Of a stretch of DNA of 64,000 bases, positions 43,872-53,212 are shown in pieces; within the stretch, counting starts at the first letter, position 1; each line of letters starts with the position of its first letter. Source of the stretch: Thermoplasmata archaeon. GTDB taxonomy: Archaea > Thermoplasmatota > Thermoplasmata > Lutacidiplasmatales > UBA184. The position numbers and the translations under genes are program-made. The DNA is taken from contig JAKIWS010000007.1 of the NCBI GenBank assembly GCA_022749895.1, positions 1-64,000 of the forward strand, written 5' to 3'. Under the pieces are notes generated by a model. It made no database searches and was not told where the DNA came from. It saw nothing but the letters and a program-made list of their open reading frames with translations.

Positions 43872-46034
43872 ATGCGACGCGAAGAGTCCGAAGAGCGAAA
43901 CCCCAGCCGGCAGCGTCGGCGAGCCTCGTTCTGGGTGCTGCTCGTCATGGTGGTCGAGATCGGATCGTTCATGGCCGTCGGTGGCACCTCGGCCAGCCTG
44001 TCGTCCCACCTCGCTGCCTCGCCACGCCAGTCGACCCATGCCGTGGGGGCGGCGGAGACGTCGGCCGCGGTCGGATCGCTAGCGGCCGGTGGCGGCCCCG
44101 CTGGGGGCGATCCCGCCGCCTGCAACGTCGGAACCGATGGGGTCTCGGGTCAGTGCAGCCTTGGGGCTCCGACGGTCCCCCGCCCCTCCGCGTCTCCGTT
44201 GATCGCGACGACCCCTTCGTGGAATCTGGTGCCGCCTCACATTCCGCCGGCGCGGGAACTCGCGGCCATGACGTTCGACGCCAAGGATCACTACGACCTA
44301 CTCTTCGGAGGCTACGTCTCCGCCACGAACACCTTCCTCAACGACACTTGGACGTACTCGTCCGGCACGTGGGTCCAGCGGCATCCCACGGTTTCTCCCC
44401 CGGTGCGCGCCGGCGCCGCGATGGCCTACGACGCGTCGGATCACTACGTCCTTCTCTACGGGGGCGTGGGGACGACGGTCGCCCTGTCCGGAACGTGGAA
44501 GTACAGCGGCGGGAACTGGAAGTCTGTAGCCACCGGGACCAGCCCCGGCCCTCTCGCCTACGCGAGCATGGCCTACGACGCCAACGACAGTGCGATCGTC
44601 CTGTTTGGAGGGTACAACGCGACCGGGGGCAGCTCGGGAGCCACCTGGAAGTTCCACGCCGGAGTCTGGACGAACGTGACTCCCAATCCCTCTCCCAGTG
44701 CCCGCTTTGGGTCGAGCATGGCGTACGACGCCAAGGACGGTTGGGTGGTCCTCTTCGGTGGAGTCTCCGGCCTAACGACGATGGGGGACGGATGGAACTT
44801 CTCCCACGGCCACTGGAATTCCCTCCCGGCCTCCGGTGCACCGCCCGCCCGCGAGTTTGCCGCCTTGGCGTACAGCACCGCCGACGGCGTCTTGGTCCTG
44901 ACGAGTGGGGTGAACATCAACAACCAGCACACACCGGACACATGGACGTTCGTGGCCCAAGTGTGGACCAAGATGGGACCCGCGTTTCATCCTTCAACGC
45001 GATTCGCCGCATCGGCCGCCGACGGTCCGTCGGGTTCAACGCTCCTCCTCTTCGGCGGGCACCGCCCCACGGGGGCTGACATGAACGATACATGGAGCTA
45101 CACCACGAACTCCTGGCACCCCCTCATACCCCAGCTTCCCGCGGTTCGAAGCCGGGCTTCGATGGTCTACGATGAGGCGGACGGGTACGTCCTCCTGTTC
45201 GGCGGGGTCCATGGCTCGGCCCCTGTTGCGTTGTACGGCGATACGTGGACGTTCGGTCACGGGATTTGGAAGCATCTGCACACCGCGGTCTCCCCGCCGC
45301 CCCGATACGGCGAGGTGATGGCGTACGATCCGGTCGATGGGTACGTCGTGCTCTTTGGCGGGAGCATCGCCTCCGCCAACGTCGAATTGTCGGACACGTG
45401 GACCTTTGTCGGAGGCGTGTGGAGCCAACTCATCCTCTCCCCGTCGGCCACGCCGCCCGGGCTCGTCGGGGCGTCGATGACCTACGACGTGGCGGACGGC
45501 TACCTGCTACTTTTCGGCGGCAAGAACTTTACCGCGGCCCTCTACTCGAACCAGACCTGGACGTTCAGCAGCGGAGCGTGGACCGAGCTTTTTCCGGCCT
45601 CCGCCCCACCCTCGGTGAACGAGGGCAGCTCCATGGTCTACGATTCCTCCGACGGTCTTGTCGTGTGGTTCGGGTGGATCAACACGGGCGGTTTCACCGG
45701 AGTTCCCAAGACATGGGAATACTCTGCCGGGGTTTGGATTGACCGGACCGGCATCCAGACGTCGAGCCCTCTTGCTCGGTACGGGGCCGTCATGGTCGAC
45801 GACAGTTTCGATGGCTATGTGCTGCTGTTCGGAGGTCGGTCGTCGGCGAATGCCTCCGTCTACAACGATACCTGGAGCTTCGGCCTCCACCGATGGTCGC
45901 CGCTGACCCCCATGGTTCACCCGTCGGCGAGGTGGTTCGGGGAGGGCGTCTATGACGCGGCGGACAACAAGGTCGTCCTCCTCGGCGGAGTCACGGCTCC
46001 GACAACCTACCAGACCGACACCTGGACGTACTGA
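43872..46034 (+). CDS. secreted Kelch-repeat surface protein
   Basis: N-terminal signal/TM plus about 12 repeats of the form PPAR.GA.M.YD..D.YVLLFGG....NDTW.Y. Confidence 0.9.
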   Translation: MRREESEERNPSRQRRRASFWVLLVMVVEIGSFMAVGGTSASLSSHLAASPRQSTHAVGAAETSAAVGSLAAGGGPAGGDPAACNVGTDGVSGQCSLGAPTVPRPSASPLIATTPSWNLVPPHIPPARELAAMTFDAKDHYDLLFGGYVSATNTFLNDTWTYSSGTWVQRHPTVSPPVRAGAAMAYDASDHYVLLYGGVGTTVALSGTWKYSGGNWKSVATGTSPGPLAYASMAYDANDSAIVLFGGYNATGGSSGATWKFHAGVWTNVTPNPSPSARFGSSMAYDAKDGWVVLFGGVSGLTTMGDGWNFSHGHWNSLPASGAPPAREFAALAYSTADGVLVLTSGVNINNQHTPDTWTFVAQVWTKMGPAFHPSTRFAASAADGPSGSTLLLFGGHRPTGADMNDTWSYTTNSWHPLIPQLPAVRSRASMVYDEADGYVLLFGGVHGSAPVALYGDTWTFGHGIWKHLHTAVSPPPRYGEVMAYDPVDGYVVLFGGSIASANVELSDTWTFVGGVWSQLILSPSATPPGLVGASMTYDVADGYLLLFGGKNFTAALYSNQTWTFSSGAWTELFPASAPPSVNEGSSMVYDSSDGLVVWFGWINTGGFTGVPKTWEYSAGVWIDRTGIQTSSPLARYGAVMVDDSFDGYVLLFGGRSSANASVYNDTWSFGLHRWSPLTPMVHPSARWFGEGVYDAADNKVVLLGGVTAPTTYQTDTWTY

Positions 46035-46184
46035 TCATGGATCGGCGGCGAGGGTGAGGCGGACCGCGCGACCTTGGTCGCCTCTCTGAAGTTCGTTCGC
46101 CGACAACGGGACGGCCCCCTGGCTCGGCCCGTACCTGCCTGGAGCGCGCTCCGGAGGGTCGGCGCCTCGGGGTGGTGGGTGACG

Positions 46185-46215
46185 GGGGTGCCCCCATTTC
46201 CACTGGAAAAATGAT
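46185..46215. repeat. palindromic element copy 2: ccccatttccactggaaaa
   Basis: 19-nt exact match to copy 1 in the intergenic region on the other side of the Kelch gene. Confidence 0.7.
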
Positions 46216-46383
46216 TTCCTGGCTTCCGGCGAAACGCTGGCGGGATGGCCCGACTCCCCGCTGCAAAGGCAACGCGAGCGCGCTCCCGGCCCTCTCCCCG
46301 CCGCGACGGGGCGCTTGCCGAGCCCTCGAAGCTGCCTGGGTCCAGTGGCGAACAAGGATAATCTAGGAAACGCTCGACCGCCG

Positions 46384-47004
46384 ATGGCCGGTTTGAGTCC
46401 GACGGCGCAGAACCTGGTTGAGGCACTTGCCAATCGTCCGTTGCTCCTCATGAAAATGAGGATACTTTCGCTCGGAAAGAACTACGACGTCATGGACGAG
46501 CAGAAAAACGTTCTCTGCACAATCGGTCTGGACGCCGGCCAAAATGTCACCGGTTCCCTCGTGAAGGGCGCGGTCTCCTCGTTGGCGGGGGACTACGTTG
46601 GCCGGTGGGCCGCGCGGTCCATGAAGTACACGTACACGGTCAAGGACGCGGCGGGCCAGGTCGCGATGACCATCAACAAGGGCTCGGGGGGCAACAAGGC
46701 GCTCTTCGACCTCGTGGATACGGGCTCGAACGTCGCGATCGGGACTATTCAGATGAAACGCGGCCTCATCGGGGGCCTCAAGGCGACGTGGGTCGCCCCC
46801 GGGGGCCAGACCACCATGATGACCAAGGGGAACATCATCCGCCGCAAGTACCGGATCGTCGATCCGGCGGGACGGGAGATCGGGCACGTGCGGCACAAGA
46901 TCCTGGCCATTCGCGATGTCTGGCAGCTCCAGCTCGAGGCCGGGATCAACCACCTGTACGGCGCGATCTTCGCGGCGATCCTCGATTTCGAAAAGAAGAT
47001 GTAG
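46384..47004 (+). CDS. LURP-one/scramblase-like (tubby C-terminal-like) protein
   Basis: LLLMKMRILSLGKNYDVMDEQKNVLCTIGLD...KYTYTVKDAAGQVAMTINKG...KYRIVDPAGREIGHVRHKI. Confidence 0.75.
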   Translation: MAGLSPTAQNLVEALANRPLLLMKMRILSLGKNYDVMDEQKNVLCTIGLDAGQNVTGSLVKGAVSSLAGDYVGRWAARSMKYTYTVKDAAGQVAMTINKGSGGNKALFDLVDTGSNVAIGTIQMKRGLIGGLKATWVAPGGQTTMMTKGNIIRRKYRIVDPAGREIGHVRHKILAIRDVWQLQLEAGINHLYGAIFAAILDFEKKM

Positions 47005-47181
47005 GTCGCTGGTCAAGGGGCGCCGACGGGCCCACGTTTCCACCTTCGCCGGCCCCCCTACGTCCATCGCCTCTCCCCATCTCGCCCCGCCCGCTGAGCC
47101 GGAAGAGTGCGGGCTCGAGCCTCGCCGGCCGAGCAGGTCATCTCGAATCCACTCCGGCCCCAAATACGCCCCCGCCGTTGA

Positions 47182-47781
47182 TTGCGCATGCATCCGAGCG
47201 CACGCGTCTCCGAGATCATGACCCAACCGGTGATTCGCGTCCGCCCCGACGTACGCTTGGCCGAGGCCGCCCGACTGATGCGGGAGCACCACATTTCCGG
47301 CCTGCCCGTCACGGATAGCGACGACCGATTGGTCGGGATCATCAGCGAGATCGACATCCTGCGCACCCTCCACAAGGCCGCCGGTATCGCGAGCCCGCGG
47401 GGCATCCTCGGCCTCGTGCTGGAGGCATCTCCGGCCACCGGACCTGGCCTACTCGATGTCTGCCGACGTCGGCTCGAGAATGGCCTGGTAGCGGAATCGA
47501 TGACCGAGCGCGTGACGACGATCGATCCCGAGACGAGCCTGGGGGAAGCGGCGCGGCTCATCCAACTCAACGGCGTGAATCGACTCCCCGTGATCGACGT
47601 CGAGCGGCGCGTGGTGGGTATCGTCACGCGCTTCAACCTGGTCGAGGCGATTTCGGGCAAGCCGCGTGCCTCCCGAGGGCGTCTCGCACCCAAAGATCGG
47701 GCCCCGGCGCCGAAGGTGGGCAGCGCGGTGGCCGGTCGGCGTAGCGAGGAACGCCACCAACGAATCTGGGGCGGAGTCTGA
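47182..47781 (+). CDS. CBS-domain protein (tandem CBS)
   Basis: VSEIMTQPVIRVRPDVRLAEAARLMREHHISGLPVTDSDDRLVGIISEIDIL ... SMTERVTTIDPETSLGEAARLIQLNGVNRLPVIDVERRVVGIVTRFNLV. Confidence 0.93.
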   Translation: MRMHPSARVSEIMTQPVIRVRPDVRLAEAARLMREHHISGLPVTDSDDRLVGIISEIDILRTLHKAAGIASPRGILGLVLEASPATGPGLLDVCRRRLENGLVAESMTERVTTIDPETSLGEAARLIQLNGVNRLPVIDVERRVVGIVTRFNLVEAISGKPRASRGRLAPKDRAPAPKVGSAVAGRRSEERHQRIWGGV

Positions 47782-48363
47782 GACCTCTCCCGGCCCGGCT
47801 TCCCGACGCCTCGACCTCGGCCATCGCCCTCCGCGACCCGGTCCGGCCGGACACGATTCGGGAATTCGAAGCTCGAAGGCTCCCGCTTTGGTGGACGGGA
47901 AGACGGGACGTTCCCACGCGCGGGTCGCGAAACCCAGGAGGTTAGCAGGTGGGTCCGGAGGGGCTGACGACCCTGCTACGGGGCCAATTCGGGGGCAGAT
48001 CTCGATGGAGCCACCGATAGTCAGCCGTGCCCTGATCGTGGTCGATGACCTCTCCGGTACGACGGCCGAGGTCGTCGAAGCCTCTGCGCGTGGAGCGCGT
48101 CGGGTCCCCTGGGTCGAGGCCCGGCGCGGGAGCCACGCGACGGTCCGGCGGGGTGTTGGCCCGTATCGTGCATAGTCGACGCCGGTTCGTCCGGGGCGAT
48201 CGGGAGCGGTTCACCCGCACCGCCGAGTAGCTAGCCGGAGATCGCTCGCCCCCCTACCGGCGTTGCTCCCGCTGTCGTTGGTTCGGCGGCCGCCAGTGGG
48301 TCAACTCGTCTCGACCTGTGCATTATCTACCCGTCGAACGGGATGGGTGGCCGAGGGACCACC

Positions 48364-48957
48364 ATGGCTTCCGAAAGCGAAACGCCGAAAAGTTTGTGGG
48401 CAAGATACGCGTCGTCGATCAAGACACTGTTCCGGGTGCTGTTCGGAGCGGTGTGGCTGCTGGCGGGCTACTTCAAGTTCGTACCTGGCTTCGCGGCCAA
48501 CTTCACGGTCGCGAACGGCAGCACGCAGCCGGTCTGGCTCCAGGGCTGGTTCGGCTGGTGGGCGGGGATCGTGAACCCCAACCCCGTTCCGTGGGTCTAC
48601 CTGGTCGGGACGCTCGAGGTCCTCATCGGACTCGCGCTGATCTTCGGATTCATGCGCAAGCTCGCCTACGTGGGCGCTGGGCTCCTCGCGTTGTTCATCT
48701 GGGCGGTCCCCGAAGGATTCGGCGGGCCGTACGGCGGCGGCACGAACACCGACATCGGCACGGGATTCGTCTACTCGATGCTGGCGGTCTCGCTCCTGAT
48801 CATCAACGGGGTCTATGGACCGAGCCGCTGGAGCCTCGACTACTACATCGAGCGCTACTGGCCGAAGTGGGCGAAGCTCGCCGAAGTGAACGCCAAGGCG
48901 GTCACCCCGAACGTCCCGCCCGCGGCCACCTCCGAACCCGCACGGAGCGCAGCCTGA
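48364..48957 (+). CDS. DoxX/DoxD-like membrane protein
   Basis: IKTLFRVLFGAVWLLAGYFKFVPGF...WVYLVGTLEVLIGLALIFGFMRKLAYVGAGLLALFIWAVPEGFGG. Confidence 0.85.
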   Translation: MASESETPKSLWARYASSIKTLFRVLFGAVWLLAGYFKFVPGFAANFTVANGSTQPVWLQGWFGWWAGIVNPNPVPWVYLVGTLEVLIGLALIFGFMRKLAYVGAGLLALFIWAVPEGFGGPYGGGTNTDIGTGFVYSMLAVSLLIINGVYGPSRWSLDYYIERYWPKWAKLAEVNAKAVTPNVPPAATSEPARSAA

Positions 48958-49065
48958 ACAAGAACGCCAGCGGAGGCCGGGCGAGCCTACCGCGCTCGGC
49001 CTCCCCCGCCCCCCCGGTTCTCGGAACGGTCCCCGGGGACCGGGGAAGCCATGTGCCTCAGGGGG

Positions 49066-50127
49066 CTAAGGCGAGGCCGGACCGGAAGCTTTCTCGGACG
49101 CCGGCGACATCGGGAGCGCCGCGCTCGCCGACGGTGCGGAGGCGGCGAGAGAGTCCCATCGTGCGAGCAGATGGAGCGTCTCCTCGCCCCGGTGGGAGAT
49201 TCGATACTCGTCCCCGAGGTGCCCCAAGAGGCCTTCGTCGACCAGGCGACGCAGATGGAACGCGAGCTTCGGAGAGTCGTCCAGACCGGCAGCTTGCAGG
49301 GCCTGCGTGAAGGAGATCGGTCCCTCGCCGGCCCGCTGGAGGACGGAGCGCCGGATGGGGTTCGATAGCGCTTCCATCGTCGAGCGGGTGGCGGGCCCGG
49401 CCAGCGCCGCCTGCAACTCCTCCCCCTCGGCCGCGGAGATCTTCGCCGGGTCGAACGTCACGACGAGCGGTCCCCGCTCGCCCAGCGTTTCGCGGATGGA
49501 GCGGACGAACCGGACCAGCCCCGCGCGCGCGTCTCCGTCGAAATACCGGTCGACGCCCTCGATCAGGATGCCCGGCTTCGGATGGTTCGGGAGGAAGCTC
49601 TCCACGCCGTCCCGGACCAGCGACGCCTCCGCCGGCGAGTCGAAGACCGTTACGCCCTTCTGGGGGGGCGCCGGTCCGTGACGGACCCGAAGGACCTCGA
49701 GGCCCTCCTCAGTCCATCGTCGAACGATCGCTTCGAGGTGGGCCGACGGCTCACCCCGTCCCTGGAACCGGATCTCCCGGGCGGCCAGAGCGAGCGTCTT
49801 CTGGACCTGGTCGATTCGGAACGGCTTCTGGATGTAGTCGAAGGCGCCCATCTTCATCGCGTCGACCGCGGTGTCGACCGTCGCAAAGCCGGTGATCATG
49901 ACGACGAGCGTCCGGGGCCAGCGGCCCCGCACTTCTCGCAGGAGCTCGAGCCCGCTGTGCCGCGGCATCTTAAGGTCGGTAAAGACGAGGTCGGGGGGGT
50001 CGACCGCGAGCGCCTCGAGCGCCCGAGGGACCGACGGCGCGATCCCGACCTCGTGGCCGTCTTGTTCCAGGAGGTCCGCGAGCTCCTGACGGAACACCGC
50101 GTCGTCGTCGACCACGAGAAGGCGCAT
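49066..50127 (-). CDS. response regulator: REC + DUF835-like + ArsR-type HTH
   Basis: MRLLVVDDDAVFRQELADLLEQ...DLVFTDLKMPRHSGLELL...VVMITGFATVDTA...KPF; GILIEGVDRYFD; SNPIRRSVLQRAGEGPISFTQALQ...LAFHLRRLVDEGLL. Confidence 0.88.
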   Translation of the reverse strand: MRLLVVDDDAVFRQELADLLEQDGHEVGIAPSVPRALEALAVDPPDLVFTDLKMPRHSGLELLREVRGRWPRTLVVMITGFATVDTAVDAMKMGAFDYIQKPFRIDQVQKTLALAAREIRFQGRGEPSAHLEAIVRRWTEEGLEVLRVRHGPAPPQKGVTVFDSPAEASLVRDGVESFLPNHPKPGILIEGVDRYFDGDARAGLVRFVRSIRETLGERGPLVVTFDPAKISAAEGEELQAALAGPATRSTMEALSNPIRRSVLQRAGEGPISFTQALQAAGLDDSPKLAFHLRRLVDEGLLGHLGDEYRISHRGEETLHLLARWDSLAASAPSASAALPMSPASEKASGPASP

Positions 50128-50210
50128 CGCGCCCGACGATGGATGACACCCGTGATAGACGTTGCGTTAGCGGGGTTGAGCGAACCGCTCGGGCGGGCCC
50201 GGAGGAACTC

Positions 50211-51695
50211 TCACGTCGGCGCCGGATGGTCGGTGGCCGCCAGAGGGAGGACAACCAGGAAGCTCGCACCTCCCTCCGGACCATTGCGGGCGAGGATCGA
50301 CCCGTGGTGCGTCTGGACGATCCCGTGGCAGATCGCGAGCCCGAGGCCGGTGCCCTGCCCCTCGGCCTTCGTCGTGTAGAACGGCTCGAAGATGTGCGGC
50401 AAGGCGTCGGACGAGATTCCCGGCCCACTATCGAGGACTTCGACCTCGGCGTCGTCGCCTTGCCGCCGCACCTCAAGGAGAACGCGTCCCTTGCCCTGGA
50501 CGGCATCGCAGGCGTTGTTCAGGAGGTTCATGACCACCTGCATGAGCTGACCACGGTCACCGAAGACCAGGACCACTTCCCCGGGCACGTGGACGACGAA
50601 CTCCACGTTCTCCGACTGCTTACCCCGAAGGAACTCGACCGCTTGGCCGGCGACCTCGCGCAGGTCGAGCCGGACCATCTGAGGTTCGGAGCGCCGGGCG
50701 AAATCGAGAAGCCCGCGGACGATCTTGGCGGCGACCTCGACCTGGGAGGAGATCGTGTCGAGACGACCCCTCGTCCACGGGTCGTCGAGCTTGCGTCGGA
50801 GGCTCTCGGTGGCGAGCATGACGTTGGCGAGCGGAGTGTTGATCTCGTGCGCGACCCCCGCGGCGAGTTGGCCCACGGACGCGAGGCGCTCGGCGTGCCC
50901 TGCGACCCGTTCCCACGCCTTCTGTTCGAGTAGGTCGACCGCTACCCCGAGGTAGTGAGTCGTCACGCCGGCGTCGTCTTTGATGGCCGTGATGGTGAGG
51001 AACACCGGCCGCTCCCGACCCTTCCGGTCGCGGTTTTGGAGCTCGCCGGACCAGTAGCCCCGCTCGGGGTCGAGGAGGTCGGCCCACATCCGAGCGAAGA
51101 ACTCGGGGGGAGAGTTCCGACCGCGCACGAGGTTCGGCTTCCGGCCGACGCACTCGGCGCGCGAGTAGCCGTAGATCCGTTCGAAGGCGGGATTCACGTC
51201 GACCAGAATGCCGGCCGCGTCCGTGATTTCGATGGCGTTGGTGGAGGTCAGGAACGAGGAGTAGAACAGATGGACCTGGCGGTGCTCTTCGACCCGTTCG
51301 GTCGCGTCGTGAAGGACCACCACGGCGCGGGCAACCCCGTCGGCGGTCGGCACGAGCGCGCGGACATCGATGTCCAAGTAGACCCCACCCGGGCGGCTCC
51401 GATGGCGGGCGCGGATCGAGCGGAACGTGGACGGCGAGCCGTCCGTCAACGCTCGGTCGATCGCGTCGCGTACCGTCGGCGCCAGGCTTCCCTCCTCCTC
51501 CCCGAGCTCGTGGACGTCGCGGCCGATGATGGTCGAATCGCGACCGGACGTCTCGAAGTACGCGGGGTTCGCGTACCGGATTCGTCCGGGGGCCTCGATC
51601 ACGGCAATGCCCACGGGTGCCTGGGCGAGGATCGCCCCGGGGTCATGCAGCGGGTCGGACATCGGTGCCCCGCAGCGCACCGCGGCGGAAAACAC
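50211..51695 (-). CDS. PAS-domain sensor histidine kinase
   Basis: Two PAS domains; QLAAGVAHEINTPLANVMLATESL (H box), NLLNNACDAVQG (N), DSGPGISSDALPHIFEPFYTTKAEGQGTGLGLAICHGIV. Confidence 0.95.
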   Translation of the reverse strand: MFSAAVRCGAPMSDPLHDPGAILAQAPVGIAVIEAPGRIRYANPAYFETSGRDSTIIGRDVHELGEEEGSLAPTVRDAIDRALTDGSPSTFRSIRARHRSRPGGVYLDIDVRALVPTADGVARAVVVLHDATERVEEHRQVHLFYSSFLTSTNAIEITDAAGILVDVNPAFERIYGYSRAECVGRKPNLVRGRNSPPEFFARMWADLLDPERGYWSGELQNRDRKGRERPVFLTITAIKDDAGVTTHYLGVAVDLLEQKAWERVAGHAERLASVGQLAAGVAHEINTPLANVMLATESLRRKLDDPWTRGRLDTISSQVEVAAKIVRGLLDFARRSEPQMVRLDLREVAGQAVEFLRGKQSENVEFVVHVPGEVVLVFGDRGQLMQVVMNLLNNACDAVQGKGRVLLEVRRQGDDAEVEVLDSGPGISSDALPHIFEPFYTTKAEGQGTGLGLAICHGIVQTHHGSILARNGPEGGASFLVVLPLAATDHPAPT

Positions 51696-51764
51696 CGGGC
51701 CCGGGGTGAACCCGAGTTGACCCCGGATTCATCCCCGCTCCCCAGGTCGGTTCCCGCGTAGACG

Positions 51765-52142
51765 TTGCCCGATGTCCTTGTCGTCGCGGAGTCCCCGAGC
51801 CTCGGCTCGGCCATCTACGAGCTGGTCCGGGCCGGAGGGCTCGCGGCGACCGCGGTCGCCGACCTCGCCGACGCAATCCTAGCGTACGATGGGTCGACCG
51901 TCGATCGGCCGCGTGTGCTTGTCTCGGCGTCGGCGAGCCGGAAATGCCAGACCGCGGCGGTTTGGAACGCCGGCCCGCTCTCGACGACGCCGCTTATCGT
52001 GGTGGGGGACCGGGACTTGGACCTCCCGGGGGCCGATAGAATCCATTTCGTCACGTTTCCCCTGTCGCCCCCTCGGCTCCTCGATCTTGTCCGCCGACTC
52101 GTGAATCGAACCGAAGTCGAACCGGCGCCCCCGGAATCGTAA
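51765..52142 (+). CDS. degenerate receiver-like protein
   Basis: DVLVVAESPSLGSAIYELVRAGGLAATAVADLADAIL...; no Asp at the expected phosphoacceptor strand (RVLVSASASRKC). Confidence 0.6.
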   Translation: MPDVLVVAESPSLGSAIYELVRAGGLAATAVADLADAILAYDGSTVDRPRVLVSASASRKCQTAAVWNAGPLSTTPLIVVGDRDLDLPGADRIHFVTFPLSPPRLLDLVRRLVNRTEVEPAPPES

Positions 52143-52198
52143 CCGCGGGGCACCGCCGGAGACCGGGCTCGCGAGGGCGTGAGCGACCGACCCCGAGA

Positions 52199-52429
52199 CT
52201 AGAGGACCGCTTCGGGGTAGGGACGGAAGGGGAGTTGACCCGGCCGAAAATGCCCCGCCCCGGTCGAGCACTTCGCCTTCACGGCCGAAAGGTGGTCGGC
52301 GCAGGCGAAATGGCGCTGGCCGTCCGCGTCGGCCACCACGCCTCGCGCCGGGCGGCCGCAGATCGCGACGGTCCAGGCCTCGTCCGCGAGACTGACCCAC
52401 TCGCAGGCGGGGTGGTTCGACGGCCTCAT
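52199..52429 (-). CDS. small Cys/His protein, paralog of 13443..13670
   Basis: MRPSNHPACEWVSLADEAWTVAICGRPARGVVADADGQRHFACADHLSAVKAKCSTG...FRPYPEAVL. Confidence 0.75.
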   Translation of the reverse strand: MRPSNHPACEWVSLADEAWTVAICGRPARGVVADADGQRHFACADHLSAVKAKCSTGAGHFRPGQLPFRPYPEAVL

Positions 52430-52577
52430 CGTTGGGTCCACCGCATCCTTGCATGCTGCCTTGAGGTGGATAAGCGTCAGGTCAACCCCGGTAGACCTCG
52501 GAAGGTTCCGCGGGCGCTCCTTCCTCCATCGGTCGGCGGGCCAAGCCGCATAACCGCGCCGCACCTGCGGGCGATCG

Positions 52578-53090
52578 ATGGGGCCCGAGCCGCTCTACAC
52601 GCTGCGCTTCGTCTACCCCGACAGCTGGCAGGTCGATCTCCGGGGCGAGGGCGGAACGGAGGAGGAGCACTTCTTGTTCGCCGAAGGCAGCTGCCAGGGC
52701 CGTATCACGGGGCGTTTCCGCGGCGCAAACCATCCGCGCCGGCGAACCGATCGTACGGCGGTCATGAACCTCCAGGGATTCATCGAGACCCCGGACCCCG
52801 CGCTGATCCTCGTCGATCTCCAGGGGTATGGTCGCTCGTTCGCGCGCTCGCAAGAGCTGTACGCGGCGGCCGGGTTGTCGTCCGAGGCTACCGGATCGCG
52901 GCGACAGGTGGTCGGGTTCGCGCGGCATGTCAGCGAGCACGCGAAGTACCGATGGCTCAACGACGCGGTCTGCTCGATCGTTGGTGAGGTCCGCTCGCCG
53001 GTGGGAGTACCGTCCGACAAGATCAAACAGGCGGACGTTCGCTTGGTCTTCAGCGTCACGGAGATGATCTGGGAGCCGCCTCCCGAGTAG
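52578..53090 (+). CDS. DUF3237-like protein
   Basis: ITGRFRGANHPRRRTDRTAVMNLQGFIETPDPALILVDLQGYGR. Confidence 0.75.
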   Translation: MGPEPLYTLRFVYPDSWQVDLRGEGGTEEEHFLFAEGSCQGRITGRFRGANHPRRRTDRTAVMNLQGFIETPDPALILVDLQGYGRSFARSQELYAAAGLSSEATGSRRQVVGFARHVSEHAKYRWLNDAVCSIVGEVRSPVGVPSDKIKQADVRLVFSVTEMIWEPPPE

Positions 53091-53212
53091 GCGCCACTCG
53101 GAGCGGACGCCCCCACGGATTCACCGGCAAGTTCCGCCGGCACGAACCCTCGTGTCACCCCCATGAGGAGCGAGGGCTCCGATCGAGCCATGGGGCAGGG
53201 CGAGGCAACCTG

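Noticed and set aside
47782-48343. Possible gene in a 560-nt gap (SRALIVVDDLSGTTAEVVEASARG...)
   Set aside because: Short receiver-like start only; frame degenerates and no homology is recognisable, so possibly a decayed remnant but unsupported
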